DNA of 64,000 bases. It comes from Molanna angustata. Its lineage: Eukaryota > Arthropoda > Insecta > Trichoptera > Molannidae. The notes under the pieces are model-generated. The model did no database searches. It saw only the letters and a list, made by a program, of their open reading frames with translations, and was not told the origin of the DNA. Positions 40,179 through 52,205 of this stretch are shown piece by piece. A program made the translations under genes and the position numbers. Each line of letters opens with the position of its first letter. Position 1 is the first letter of the stretch. Where the stretch lies: contig OY754970.1 in the NCBI GenBank assembly GCA_963576475.1, positions 41,314,647 through 41,378,646 on the forward strand, in the 5' to 3' direction.

Positions 40179-40414
40179 ATTATATGTTTGCTTAAATTTG
40201 CTTTTATTTTAAAATTTCAAGTTTTAATCATTGTATACTTCTTGTTTTTTAAATAGACTTTCAAGCCGTAAATGTAAAATAAATAAATAAATAAAATAAC
40301 AAACAAATGAAATTGAATAAATGCCATTAAAAAATAAGAAAAATAAATTAATAATAAAAGTCAATAATAATTATGATCTATTGTAAATTTATGTACCTAC
40401 ATACATCCATTAGT
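40179..40414. other. Unassigned spacer
   Basis: No feature is recognised. Confidence 0.35.
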
Positions 40415-40540
40415 ACCTAGATGTTCGGGTGTGTATTATCTTACTAAAGTCAATATAACTCATGCGTATAACCCCACACAACAGCTTCTTGTCACAACAA
40501 AAAAAACACTACATTCAGAATGGGTAACGACCATTTACGT
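40415..40540 (-). mobile_element. SINE-like family D, partial
   Basis: TGTTCGGGTGTGTATTATCTT, GCGTATAACCCCACACAAC and CACTACATTCAGAATGGGTAA are complemented family D middle words. Both ends are missing. Confidence 0.65.
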
Positions 40541-41135
40541 ATGCACGTAAAAATATCAAATTTACATGTCAATGCAACTTTCAGAGTTGGTAAGAACAGA
40601 GTCGTGAGGCCTTCGGATCTCACTGCACACACTACTAGGAACTTAGCATAATAGGATTAATTAAAATAGCTTATATCGAAATAAGTATTTAATTTTCGTC
40701 TCTTGGTATTCAATGAAAGAAGTGGGCAGAATATTTTTTTTGTTTAAAAATATTGCATTTAAATTTATTGACTTGAAGTAGTTAAAAATATTTTAAAATT
40801 CTGCAGACTGCACGTAACATCAATAAAACTGCAAATATATGAGGTGCAACAAAAAGACTTACCCATCTGAATGTTGTGCCAAAGATTGTAAGAATTATTA
40901 TGAATGCAAGTATACGTTGACGAAAGTAAATGACAGTTTGATGATGCGCGAAATCGTGAATTTTTAAACAAAATAAATAAGTCTTTTTTCAACTTATGAC
41001 TCACACATGATTCACATATTCAAAAAAAGACCTTGTACCTTCGTATATTTTAAGAATAAATATTAAATGCATTAACATATTCATATTACTTCCAAAATAA
41101 AATGAATGTAAAAATTTGCAATATTTGGTGACCGA
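40541..41135. other. Unassigned spacer
   Basis: The 79-codon frame at 40765-41004 has no recognised motif. Confidence 0.4.
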
Positions 41136-41137
41136 TG

Positions 41138-41690
41138 TTTTTTACTCCTCACTAACCCAAGGGGATATAATAGGGACTTATGATTTCGCAATTTTTAAGG
41201 GTATTTATTGCAGATAATCAACTATTATAATGCCGAGATTGTATTCTGAAAGTTTCATCACAATATATCTGTGTGTGCTATGTGCTATGTACGGCGTGTT
41301 TATTTTACATTATCGATTATAGACTCATTTGATTCTTTTTAAATTTTGCAAAACGTAAACCTACCTAATACTCGCTTAGACCCCATTAGATTTTGAAGGA
41401 TATCTGAATAGTGCTTCTCAATTTTTTTAACTGTCAAACATTTCAAAGTGACCCCAAGCTCAGGAAACTTAAAATTTGTAATTTTTATTTTCAAATTGTT
41501 AAAAAGGCACATCAATTTCATAAAATGGCATTGAATAGTCATCAAGTTTTCATAATTAAATAAAAAATAATTTAACAAACTCATTTCATGAAAATGCTGA
41601 ATATTTTCCATACAAAATTTGAATACTTTATAGAATGACTTTTTAGTGAGGAGTGACTTTTTAGTGGCCACAACCCACTCGTTTTTTAAG
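41138..41690 (-). mobile_element. Repeat family C, copy 3
   Basis: It opens TTTTTACTCCTCACTAACCC at about 41139 and passes GAGATTGTATTCTGAAAGTT, TATCGATTATAGACTCA and GTGACCCCAAGCTCAGGAAA. It closes with a duplicated TGACTTTTTAGTG segment and GGCCACAACCCACTCGTTT. Similarity to copies 1 and 2 runs along its whole length. The 127-codon minus frame at 41339-41722 is an accident of this repeat. Confidence 0.87.
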
Positions 41691-42150
41691 AATGAATATG
41701 ACCTTGTAACAAAAACATTCACTCTAAAGATATTGACATCCTTTAGAATCCTTTTTAATTTAAAATAAAATGTGAATTTGACGGATATTTAATCTATGCT
41801 CTGTTTTGTTGTGTGCATCTTTGCCTTTTTTATATTGTGCCCCTTTAATTTAATTTCATTCAAAATAATTTAACTAAGTATTATTCATACATTGAGACAC
41901 GGGGGGCATAAATCATAATACATGTTTTCAGTGGTCGATACTTCCCCCCCTCCCCCCTCCTACCTCTCTCCGTTTCCATCCTGTGTTCAAAATTGTTAAG
42001 TATTTTCAAAATTGTTTACATCTTGTAATACATATATTTTAGAATACTTTAATTGGCAATATAAAAATTATCATTGTATTTTTGTATATTTTTTTCTTGT
42101 TTGCTGTTGTATTCTATAAATTAAATGAAATAAAAAAAACGATGATAATA
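41691..42150. other. Unassigned, with C-rich tract
   Basis: CCCCCCCTCCCCCCTCC near 41944 is a short C-rich tract. No gene is assigned. Confidence 0.4.
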
Positions 42151-42210
42151 GATAATAGTGGAACCACTATTCTAAGCCCGAGCCTCTCAACGATTGCAAC
42201 GATCATAGCA
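42151..42210 (-). mobile_element. SINE-like family D, 5' fragment
   Basis: GATAGTGGAACCACTATTCT and AAGCCCGAGCCTCTC resemble the complemented family D 5' end. Confidence 0.5.
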
Positions 42211-42405
42211 AAAAAAAATCAAAATATTATTTATTTATTTTATTTTGGGAAACAAAACAGCTGTTACATATTTTACATTAATAAAAAAAAAATAATCAGG
42301 AAAGTAAGCCAATTACATTGTTCTACAGATTAATATACATAATAAAGACAATTCAGTACAAAGTCAAAGACAAAAGTGTGGTGTAAGTGTACAATTGTGA
42401 TATGT

Positions 42406-42410
<5 letters not shown>

Positions 42411-42465
<55 letters not shown>
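42411..42465 (+). repeat. (TG)n microsatellite
   Basis: About 27 uninterrupted TG units. Confidence 0.97.
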
Positions 42466-42467
<2 letters not shown>

Positions 42468-42605
42468 TTTATGAAGCGAGGGTGGGACATGAAGAAAGGC
42501 AGGAGAGGAGGAAAGGGTTAGTTGTCATATTAATATATTATTGTTCTATTCACTAACCAATACACACTAACCAATACACATGATTTCAAAATGTAATAAA
42601 TTACT

Positions 42606-42648
42606 TTGGTTAGAGTTAAACATTTGCCACAACCAACTCGTTCAAAAA
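42606..42648 (-). repeat. Isolated family C end motif
   Basis: GGTTAGAGTTAAACATTTGC then CACAACCAACTCGTTC is a single family C end motif without the repeat body. Confidence 0.5.
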
Positions 42649-43460
42649 TGTCATCGATTCCTTATTATCAATTTTATTATTCCCATACAATACATAAAAT
42701 AGAGAGGAAAATACCACATTGTATACAAACCACAATTATTCACTTCCTGTCATTTCCAATATTCCTAATTCCTTCGTGTTGAATGACAGTTGTTGATGTA
42801 GATAGTCAGGACCTGTCCCAACAATTGTCCAAAAGGCGCAGATGCACCGGACGCAGTAAAATACAGACTACTTTGTTTAGAAAAGTCTTTTACCTCAACC
42901 AAAACTTTTAGGAGGTATTGAGAAAATATTGTTGTACAGTTGCATTATTTTTTAAATCATAATAATATATACTTTATTATTTATCGACAAAAATAAATTC
43001 ATATGTCGAAAACCTTGTGGTTCTTCCACTTAGGAAAGTCAAGTTCAGCATTCACTCTCTTTTTGGCATATATTCTTCGCTTTGTTTGCATTCTTATCTT
43101 ATTTAAACATTTTCTTTCAAACTTTGAGAAAAATATAAGATAAAGTTGAGGTTTTGTAAGCAGTATTCTCGCAATACGAGACCTTAACTTTTTCTTTAAT
43201 AACTCCCGTAATACCTACAACCCTATTTTTTTAATATTTACAATTGCAGCTTCATGTAGCCTTTTCATAAAACGCTCATCGCTCATGTGTTTTAGACATA
43301 TGGTCACCATAATCTTTGTGTTTATATTTTTATTTTAAATAATTTTCAATTACCGACGTGTGTAATAACTTCATTTTAAAAGTTTAAGTATTACAAATAA
43401 ACTTCATACATATAATTTTCAAAGGATTTATTCTACTTTCACCAAAATAAGACATTTAAT
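42649..43460. other. Unassigned A+T-rich region
   Basis: No gene is recognised. Confidence 0.4.
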
Positions 43461-43849
43461 ACCCCCTATTCAGTAACTATTGTAACTAAAATAGGAACGT
43501 TCTAAAACTGTAGATTTTCAATTTACGGTCTTATTTCAGCGTTATAAAATATCAACTTGGACTAAATGGAATAAGAACGTACCTATTTTGGCCGGAACAT
43601 TTTTAAAAAGTTACTGAATCAGACGTATTATGAATAATTATGAAAATTATGAAATTTTCATAATTTTCATAATCATTCAAAATACGTCTAATTCAGTAAC
43701 TTTTTAAGAACGTTCCGGCCAATATAGGTACGTTCCTATTCCATTTAGTCCAAGATGATATTTTATAACGCTGAAATAAGACCGTAAATCTAAAATCTAC
43801 AATTTTAGTATGTTCCTATTTTAGTTAAAATAGTTACTGAATAGGGGGT
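43461..43849. mobile_element. 389-bp near-perfect palindrome (foldback element)
   Basis: The left end ACCCCCTATTCAGTAACTAT mirrors the right end ATAGTTACTGAATAGGGGGT. The arms of about 195 bases remain complementary throughout (GACCGTAAAT, TGGACTAAATGGAATAAG, GGCCGGAACAT, GACGTATT) and meet without a loop at ATGAAATTTTCAT near 43650. The flanks allow AAT (43458-43460 and 43850-43852) or an overlapping TA as target duplication. There is no coding capacity. It may be a composite of two head-to-head copies. Confidence 0.93.
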
Positions 43850-44440
43850 AATAATTGCTAAGTAGGTACTAGAAAATGGGCTAAGCACGATACGGGTTGT
43901 AGTAAAATAAATAGAGGAATAATTCAAAAAGATTTTCATTTATATATATATTTTTTTTAAATAACTAAAAATTTTGAATCGGAATTCCAACAAGAATTAA
44001 CGGTCGAAAAATTTAATTTAAATATATAGGTATGTTTTTTTAAGATTTTTTGAATAATTTCTATCTATGATATCAATTTTGTATGTTGCAAAGATGAGAT
44101 AAAGGGACGGTTATTTTACTTCTCAACCGGGCACAATTTACCCTTTATGAGGACCTGTTTGTGATAGTTGCAGTTGAATAAATGATTGCAGCTTGCAGTA
44201 ATTTTCATATTATCAATTTAACATTGTTTTCTACCGCAGCTAATTTGATGCTATACAAATTATTTCAATTATTTGTTTCATCAGTTAGACGACAATATAT
44301 ATGTACATACTTATATATACGGCATTTCATTCGGCATTGTAATGCACAATGGACGCAGCAAAGGCAGAACACAGTTGCTCAAACAATGGTGCGGGAAACA
44401 CGTTTCGCTTTTGAGATTTTGTCAATATAACCCTCGAAGT
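43850..44440. other. Unassigned spacer
   Basis: The frame at 44182-44430 has no recognised motif and enters family D at its 3' end. Confidence 0.4.
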
Positions 44441-44708
44441 ACATTTTTAACTGAGGCACAGACTTGCACTCTTTTCTATGATCATCGTTTTCGGTTGAGC
44501 CATAGTAGCCGGGTAAACGAAAATACAAGAGACAAAATTACATCTCACATAGGTCATCTATGAGGCACACCACCCAAATTCTGATGTGTGGTGTGTGTGG
44601 TAATATCCGTATGTGTCGTGTTACCTTTTATAAGTCAATGCACACCCACACACATGTCATTGGTTACGCCACACTGTGCTGGGATATGCCGTGATGGTTT
44701 GAATAAAT
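44441..44708 (+). mobile_element. SINE-like family D, near full length
   Basis: ACTGAGGCACAGACTTGCAC, TCGTTTTCGGTTGAGCCATAG, CCGGGTAAACGAAAATACAAG, CTCACATAGGTCATCTATGAGG, GTGTCGTGTTACCTTTTATA, GCACACCCACACACATGTC and GGGATATGCCGTGATGG appear in order, followed by a TGAA-type tail. Confidence 0.83.
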
Positions 44709-45915
44709 GAATGAATGTGAGCATTGTGTAGTAAAATGATCAATTTTATTTCATATTTAAAAACAACAAATTTTTAAAACCTTTAAAACTCACTCTAATA
44801 CTTCGTTTTTACAGTCTAATACATTCTTTGTTATTATTTTTCATCTCCAACACCCTTACGGACCATTCTTCCTGACGAAGAAGCGATTGTTTTGAATCCG
44901 ATTGTATCTAATGGCATGACAGAAAAAAAAATGAAAAATAAAGATAGATTGATTATAAAGTACTACAGAGATTCATACATAATTATACTGTATTGTTAAT
45001 TCTTACTGACACCCTTTGCAAGTGGCAAATTTATTTATTCCACGTCAAGAGACTGATCATCATGAAATTTGTTTTATTTTGAGGATATCCGCTAATAGTT
45101 ATAATTTATTCGTATGTTTTTGATTTGACTCACTTTGATTACCTCACCAAAAAGATTCAAATCTCGTGCTTGATGAGGGATTCACGTAAATATATACAAT
45201 ATTGAGAATAACCTTAAGTATCTTTGATAAAAAAATTAACTACAACATTAAGTAAACACTAAAAACAAACAAATAAAAACAAAACCAAACATGCAATTGA
45301 AACAAATTAGGTCCATATTATACTATCTTATCCTATACTGAAATGTGTAGAATCTTTAGTTTCTTCATTAGTTACAAAACAAACAAATAGGTACACCAAA
45401 TTTAGATCGATATAATTTCAGTTCAGTTTCAACTTTTTTATATATTTGGTTTGTTTTATTTCTTTCGGGAGGACATTGAAATATTTTATTACCAAAAAAT
45501 GCAGTTGTTTTGCATTATTTTTCTAGTGTTACATTTGGGAAATTTATTTGGTCTTTTCGGATATTTTGATAGGATATTTGGTTAAGTAAAAAAGGTTGAT
45601 TGCAACTGATATATATTTTGGGGCCAGAACATTTGATTGGAAAATGTCAAATAGTTGACAACAGCTGATGAAATAGTGGACTCATATTCAATTCTATCAA
45701 CAGATAAATCAACGTATCTAGCTATTTATCTATCACATTAATTATTTATATGGCTGGCCTACTATATTGGTGTAATTTTGTTTTTAACTATAGATGTACA
45801 TATTTTTCAATATTTTGTCGCATACTACACATAAACGTTAGATTTTTTTCGCTGCTGAGAGACGATCTTATTTTTTGACGAACTTAATATCACGATTGAG
45901 ACTATTTATAAATAT
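44709..45915. other. Unassigned A+T-rich region
   Basis: No gene is recognised. CACCCTTTGCAAGTGGC near 45010 may be a trace of a SINE2 tail. Confidence 0.4.
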
Positions 45916-46016
45916 AAGAATAAGGCACCAACACAGCAGTCGTCAGCTCTTCGTGATCACTTTGAGCGGTTATCCATTTTTTTATTGACCTTCCTTCTTA
46001 ATACGCCAAACACACA
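45916..46016. mobile_element. Possible family A subterminal trace
   Basis: AAGGCACCAACACAGCAGTCG and TCGTGATCACTTTGAGCGGTT weakly follow the family A left-end order. Confidence 0.3.
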
Positions 46017-46024
46017 TTTTATGG

Positions 46025-46315
46025 CAGTGATGGTGAACCTTTTTGAGTGTCAAACTTTTTTTTTTCATATAATAATATTGTGTAACTTCAGATTCTTAAT
46101 AAAACAAACTCGGGGAACTAGCACCGTGCGAGAAGTATTAAACAATGCGATATATTTGTGCATGAATGTTTGTGCATGAATTTGTGCATATCCTTCGTTT
46201 CATGGTTATTTAAATATTTTTTGTACGCTTTTAATTTTTTCTCTTCATTTGCGTGTCATGCAAAATCCTCTCGCGTGCCACCTGTGGTACGCGTGCCATA
46301 GATTCGCCATCCCTG
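46025..46315. mobile_element. hAT-type non-autonomous element with 8-bp target duplication
   Basis: The ends are CAGTGATGGTGAACCTTTTT and the mirror of CAGGGATGGCGAATCTATGG (right end CCATAGATTCGCCATCCCTG). Both are flanked by the identical 8-mer TTTTATGG (46017-46024 and 46316-46323), the hallmark of hAT transposition. At 291 bases it cannot encode a transposase. Inner words GCGTGCCACCTGTGGTACGC are also characteristic. The 64-codon frame at 45985-46179 spans its boundary and is not a gene. Confidence 0.93.
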
Positions 46316-46323
46316 TTTTATGG

Positions 46324-47298
46324 TATTCACTCGACGGAACATTATATTGTGTAGGTAAGTTTGTTTGCGTCGACTTCAAAAAATGATTTGATGTAAATAA
46401 ATATTTTGCACTTATGCTTTTTCTGTACTTTAATATTTACGTGCTTTTAGATTATATTTGTAAATAATTTTGTACCTACTTTTTAGGGTATTTTTATCTT
46501 TTTAGTTTTTATTATTAGGTATATTTTTTTGTGGAATATTTTTTTTATTGTATCATTAAATGTACCTAATTTAGCGTTGCGCGAATGTAATTAAAGTATT
46601 ATACCTAATTCGTAATTGCCTCAAATCATGTTATTCATAAATAATGATTATATTCAATTTGAGTAGGTATCAGTGCAATGTGTTGGAAAGCGACAATCAG
46701 TCTTGAAGTAGTCTGACAGAGACATATAACAGTGATTATTCTGAAGATGTTCTCTAGCAACCATCTTCTCTTATAAATTATAAATACCTATATCTCAATA
46801 TATTTACATAATATCTTCTCTTACCTGCTGCTTAGTATCTATTACAGACTTGTCCAATTCGTAACATACTGACAGTTAACTTTTGTTTATTTATAAAGTC
46901 TGTATAGAAATAGCCAACAAACACAGAAATATTCTCAAATATCAACGTGTTAACTTTGTGGTACATTTTGGCTACGTATGGGACATCAAATATTAGAATT
47001 TGGGTCCATTGTACTCTTCTGAAGAAGCGCACTACTATGAATTCGAATCTTTAAAATACCAAAGTTGTAAGAAGATGGAAACACAGATTTCGAAAGACCA
47101 TTCCAAAGTAATATGTAATAAGTGCATCTTTTTCTAAGTTAAAGATCCCTTCTTGAAAGGTTAAATGCGTTTATATAAAGCATAATTTACTCTTGTATAA
47201 AATAATAGACCAATAATATAAAAAAAAATATTTTTAAAATTTTTACAAATAAAATTATACCTAGATAGAAAAAAGTGATGTCTATATAAAAACTATTC
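46324..47298. other. Unassigned A+T-rich region
   Basis: No gene is recognised. CCATTGTACTCTTCTGAAGA then AGCGCACTAC near 47008 recurs near 28.69 kb, an unassigned shared repeat. Confidence 0.4.
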
Positions 47299-47475
47299 AT
47301 TCAGTCATACCATCACATTCCACAATGTGGGGTTACCAGCGACAGGTATTCGGGTGTGCATAACCTAATAAGAGGGAGCACAATACATTCGTGTATACCC
47401 ACACACCAATCTCGTTTCAAAAAAGGCACTTCCTTTATAATGGGCGGTGAACCACATTGCTGAGATGTTGTTGGA
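47299..47475 (-). mobile_element. SINE-like family D, 3' two thirds
   Basis: CATTCAGTCATACCATCACA, TTCCACAATGTGGGGTTACC, GGGTGTGCATAACCTAATAAG, ATACCCACACACCAATCTCG and GGGCGGTGAACCACATTGC are complemented family D. Confidence 0.82.
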
Positions 47476-48785
47476 AGTATGAAAAACTAAATACTCCTTA
47501 GCAAATTCACTTTGCAAAAATAATATAAAAACGATCGAATTTAGAGTTTGCGCTGTTGGTACAGTTTGTCTCACATATGTACCATAGCTACACTCTCTTC
47601 ATGGTACCTGTTTAAAAATTGATGTAAATAATAAGACCTAAAAATAATAGGTAAGTTAAAAATCATGATATAAATATATCAAATAATTAAATAGTAAAAA
47701 ATAAATATGAATGCATTTTATTTCTACAAAAGGAAACCCTCCCAGTTTCGACTGTTTACTTGAAGAGAGTCAATCAAGCTGAAACCTGTAAAGGAAATAA
47801 ATTCTAATGGAATAAACATAGCATAAATTTCTTGTTTGGGTTATTTAATATATGTACAACAATGTGATAATACATGTTTCTATAATAATTAGTTATGTCA
47901 TTGTTGTGTCTAACGGATTATTCTACTACATATTTTGTCATGTAAATTCAATTAAGCTACTCAACAAAATGTATCCACATATTATCTAATCACAGTTCAG
48001 TTACATTCCTTCTAAACTGTCACATATATAATGCATAATGCTTACTTAAAACGTCATGTGAATGCTGTTTAGATGTCTTAATGTTCAGCTGTTAAATATG
48101 ACACATTGTTTAGATAACAATTATTATTAAGTCACATTTATTTTACGTCAGTTTAATGTTGTAGGTTATGTAGTGTTAGTTTTCAATTTGATCCGAGACT
48201 AAAAGGAATAGAATGAATAATTGTTAAGATGAACTGAATGAATTAAGATATGCAAATCTGTTGTGATGACAAGGCTTAATGCAAGTCTGAGTAGATAATT
48301 TTAAATGTCGGCAGTTAAAATTAATTACATTTTAGAATGTTGATTTAAACAATACCCTCTGGATTAGATCGTTTCCCTCTTAGGCAGGCCAAAAAGTAGG
48401 AGAAAAAATTGACCGACGCATAAGTTATATGGCGCTTGACAGTTGTCATTATTGGCGATTAATCGCTTTTACACATCAAAATACAATTAAATTTCAATAA
48501 TATAATATAAATCTACAAAAACAATTCAATAACGGATGAATATATAAACACAATTAGGTATGATTATAAATGAAAATTTGAACGACAAATTTTGATGCCC
48601 AGTGGTGATCGAATTAAGAATAATTCAAATATAATAAATAACAGACAGGGTACGGACAGATGGATGGGCACGAAGTGTACAGGTGTAGACTCCCTTAAGG
48701 GAATGTATGAGAATAAATAGTATAATATATGTGTTGTTTCAAGGACATATTAATTATTTAAAAAAATGATTAAGTCGTTTATATT
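47476..48785. other. Unassigned A+T-rich region
   Basis: No gene is recognised. AGACTCCCTTAAGGGAATG at 48688 contains a short palindrome. Confidence 0.4.
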
Positions 48786-48960
48786 GAGGCAGACCACATC
48801 TCGAAATTTCTTTCCAGCGCGCGCCTAGCGACGGCAAGTATATTTGTTTGTCGCTAGGCCGAGTTCATCGCCCGCGACGTCAAACTAGTGACAATATTCT
48901 TCATTTGGGTATGACAGTTCAATGAAATGGTCTAGAAAGTTCGAGGACATTGAACTTGCT
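48786..48960. other. G+C-rich patch with hairpin
   Basis: CTAGCGAC near 48828 pairs with GTCGCTAG near 48851, with a loop of about 16 bases, within a patch of unusually high G+C (GCGCGCGCC, CGCCCGCGACG). No frame or repeat relation is found. Confidence 0.5.
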
Positions 48961-49477
48961 ACCCCCAGCGCAGCACTATTTAACTAAGCATGAATGCACA
49001 ACTTACTATTCGAAATTCATTTCACATGAGATAGGTACCTACTGCCATCTATGTGAGGCGATCCGAACAATCCACATCAATCACAAGAATTTCCTTGTAT
49101 ATAGACACCTTTTTTACATATACTATATTATTTTTTGCTTGACAATATTACAACATAATTTTACAATTTATAAGATATTTACTTTTTAAAACTTTTTTGC
49201 AATTACTCATCAAAAAGATTAAAATTTTGTTCTTGATGTTGAACCCATTGAATTCTTGATTCGTATTAAAATATCCATAAGATTGATTCGTTTATAGCAG
49301 ATGCATTGTATTAAAATATAACCAATAAGTATCTTTCCATTTGAATATAGCGTGATAAACTCAATTTTGGTATTAATTCATTACATACTTCATTATTCCT
49401 TAAATCAATATTTAATACCTGCCTCAATATTATATATTTTATATTTTCAACATTTTTAGGGCCAAATTTATTTATCA
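48961..49477. other. Unassigned spacer
   Basis: The 79-codon frame at 48950-49189 has no recognised motif. Confidence 0.4.
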
Positions 49478-49592
49478 AATTTCTGATCCAAAGGTCCCAA
49501 GTTCGATTCCCGGTTGACACAGCAGTCTGGATATGTGAGACGATAAACATCATAAGTCTCCAGAATGTGGCAACTTGTTATTGGGTGCGGGT
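49478..49592 (+). mobile_element. SINE1 fragment
   Basis: CTGATCCAAAGGTCCCAAGTT then CGATTCCCGG (B box), TGTGAGACGATAAACATC, CCAGAATGTGGCAACTTG and TTATTGGGTGCGGGT. It lacks the head and the tail. Confidence 0.85.
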
Positions 49593-49644
49593 ATTTTTGT
49601 TTCGTGACCCATGGCTAACCATGCAATTTTGTATCATTTATATA

Positions 49645-49862
49645 GTCCAAACTATAATAATTATGAACACTTTCTTGCACCCCGCGCAAGTGCTGAGTTT
49701 ATCGCCATACGGAAATTCCTTCAAACAAGCCAATGCTTTTTGCTGAGGGAAGCAATATTTGTATAAGAAATGAATTTTGAATAAATTCCTCTTTTGCTGG
49801 GATTTGAACCGAGGACACCCGCACAGAAACAAAGCTTCTTACCATCTGTGCCACAGCAGTAG
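49645..49862 (-). mobile_element. SINE2 copy, minus strand, nearly complete
   Basis: CACCCCGCGCAAGTGCTGAG, TCGCCATACGGAAATTCC, TTCAAACAAGCCAATGC, TTGCTGGGATTTGAACCGAG (complemented B box), CACCCGCACAGAAACAAAGC and TCTGTGCCACAGCAGTAGG (complemented A-box head). Confidence 0.85.
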
Positions 49863-50090
49863 GCAAACTATTAAAAGTTCGATCAACTCTATATTATACT
49901 CTTATAAATTTATGCTTAGATTTTTAATTCTCTATGATTTCATGTGACAAAAAGTTTCGTCAATTTTTGTGTGCATGGCGTGGGTTATATGAAAAATTGA
50001 CTCCTACTCATATATCATGAGGTCAATAAATCAATCATTGTATGCATCATACATATTATTCATTTGATGCTAAAAATATATTTCTATTTA
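49863..50090. other. Unassigned spacer
   Basis: No feature is recognised. Confidence 0.35.
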
Positions 50091-50250
50091 GATGGCTGGT
50101 GGCTGAACGGTTAACGCTTCGAGCTAGTAATTCAGAGGTCACGAGTTCAAATACTGCCACGGCCGATTTCGTTCACCTATAGTATTAGCATTTTTGCTTA
50201 GTTTGGAAAATGCATGAGGTTTTATATGTACATTTTTCAAGAATATATTC
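50091..50250 (+). mobile_element. SINE3 copy, diverged
   Basis: GATGGCTGGTGGCTGAACGG (A box), GGTCACGAGTTCAAATACTG (B box), GCCGATTTCGTTCACCTATA and AAGAATATATTCATT follow SINE3. It is more diverged than the 20-21 kb copies. Confidence 0.75.
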
Positions 50251-50339
50251 ATTACTAGCTTTTATGTCCCGCCGTTGGCCAAGAATGTAAAATTGTGAAA
50301 GAAAAAGCAATCGTTTTTATAATATTGTCACCCAATTAT

Positions 50340-51035
50340 TTTGCAATATCAGACTATGAAAAGTGGTTTGAAATTTGATTGAGTTTAAGTATTGTAAAAT
50401 GTTCAAGTGATGGCCACAACCCATTCTTTTTTATATATTGCTATAAAGTGTGAATGAAGTATAATATTTATACAATTTCTGCTCGCATGGACTATGCGTA
50501 ATGGTTTTAAATATGACTGTTTATCAACGTTGTAAAGAGATTGGTTTGGCCACAACCCCCATTTTTAAATATTATCATCGAAAACAAATTGTAATGTGTA
50601 CCTATTGAAAATTTAGTAATTTTGGATGTTGGGATGTGGTTAAAATTTGATTAAACAAACGTAGGTACTGAAAAGATCTAGTATTGGTCACATCCCATTC
50701 GTTTTTATATTTTTTCATCAAGTGTGCATTATATTTTTGCTCAATTTGACTGAAAGTCTTCATTAACGAAGAAGAAGAAGACTTGAACTATAGTAAATAG
50801 TTTTTAATTTGAATATAAATGTTGTGAAGAGTTCAGTAATGGCCACAACCCCCATTCTTTAAATATTAGGTGTTGAAAATTATTCAAAATAGGATGATAT
50901 AAATGGTTTAAATTTAATTAAACAAAAGTATTGAAAAGATTCTAGTGCAGGTTATATCGTCACATCCCATATCCCATTCATTTCATATGTATTTTCATCA
51001 AGTGTGCATATCGTTAATAATATTTCTGCACAATA
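50340..51035 (+). repeat. Array i: about 130-155-bp units with the GGCCACAACCC motif
   Basis: Five diverged units, each carrying TGATGGCCACAACCCATTCT or a variant, at about 50406, 50543, 50680, 50832 and 50950. These are followed by TTTTATAT- and GTGTGCATT-type words. The core motif is the same as the dispersed end motif of family C. Confidence 0.7.
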
Positions 51036-51039
51036 GACT

Positions 51040-51520
51040 ATTAGACTTAAAACTAACCCAAAAGACTAAATAAAAAAGAGAAAAATAAGTATAAGACTAT
51101 AAGAAATAGTTTGTATAAAAAACTATTCCAATGGTCTACATAAAATAAGTAAAAATACATATACCTAATAGAAGAATTAGACTATTGGAAATAGATTGTA
51201 TAAAAGCTCACCCAAAGGTCTACAAAAAAGAAGAAGAAGAATATTTAGACTATTGGAAATAGTTTGTATAAATACTGACCAAAAGGTCTACATAAAAGAA
51301 AATGAATAAGACTATTGGAAATAGTTTGTATTAAAACTCTCCCAAAAGTCTACGTACTTAAATGAAGAAGAATAATAATTAGACTAAAGGAAATAATTTT
51401 TATAAAAAAATGACCCAAATGTATACATAAAAGAAGAAGATGAATTAGACAATAGGAAATAGTTTGTATAAAAACTGCCCTAAAGGTCTACATAAAATTA
51501 AGAAGAAACAGAATTAGACT
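51040..51520 (+). repeat. Array ii: about 62-86-bp units, six to seven copies
   Basis: Each unit reads AGACTATTGGAAATAGTTTG, TATAAAAACT, CCCAAAGGTCTACATAAAAG and AAGAAGAA, with starts near 51094, 51180, 51248, 51310, 51382, 51448 and a truncated one at 51517. Confidence 0.88.
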
Positions 51521-51521
51521 C

Positions 51522-51700
51522 CAGGACCCGCCGCTTCAGGCCCTTCAGTACCTCCCGTCCCTTTAATCCCTCATTACGTCCCTTCCCATCAGACCCTTCA
51601 CTACCTTCCGTCCCTTCAGGCAGTTTTATACCTCCCGTCCCTTCAGGCCCTTTAGTGCATCCCTTCCCTTCATTACATCCCGTCCCATCAGTCGGTTAAG
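51522..51700 (+). repeat. Array iii: CCTCCCGTCCCTTCAGG minisatellite
   Basis: G+C-rich units with the core CCCGTCCCTTCAGGCCCTT, in six to seven imperfect copies of about 25 bases. Composition contrasts sharply with the A+T-rich arrays on both sides. Confidence 0.88.
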
Positions 51701-52205
51701 AAAAGTTTAAATCCAGAAACCATCCTGGAAGAACCGCGAAGAGATGAAAGAACATTCTTTTCCCAGGATGCTCTACTTAATAGGTAAAATGACTAAATAC
51801 ACGAAGAAGAAGAAAAAAGTTTAAACCCAGATACCTGCGAAGAGATGGAAGGACAGTTGGACCTTCTTCTCCCAGGATTCTCCAACTTCATAGGTAAAAT
51901 GACCAAAAATACACGATGAAGAAGAAGAAGAAAAAAGTTTAAATCCAGAAACCTGCGAAGAGATGGAAGGAAAATTGGACCTTCATCTCCCAGGATAGTT
52001 CATCTTCATAGGTAAGATGACCAAGTACACGTTGAAGAAAAAGAAGAAAAAAGTTTATATGCAGAACCCGTCCTGGAAGACCTGTGAAGAGATGGAGGGA
52101 CAGTCGGACCTTCTTTTCCCAGGATACTCCCCCTTCATAGGTAAAACGACCAAATACACGAAGAAGAAGAAGAATAAGAAAAAAGTTTAAATCCAAAAAC
52201 CATCC
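51700..52205 (+). repeat. Array iv: about 114-132-bp units, four and a half copies
   Basis: Units start AGTTTAAATCCAGAAACC at 51704, 51818, 51936, 52052 and 52184 (the last is partial). Inside are GCGAAGAGATGGAAGGACAG, TTGGACCTTCTTCTCCCAGG, TTCATAGGTAAAATGACC and AATACACGAAGAAGAAG. The 94-codon minus frame at 51939-52223 is a repeat artefact. Confidence 0.92.

Noticed and set aside
41339..41722. 127-codon minus-strand gene
   Set aside because: It lies almost entirely in a family C repeat copy, and the other two copies do not keep the frame.
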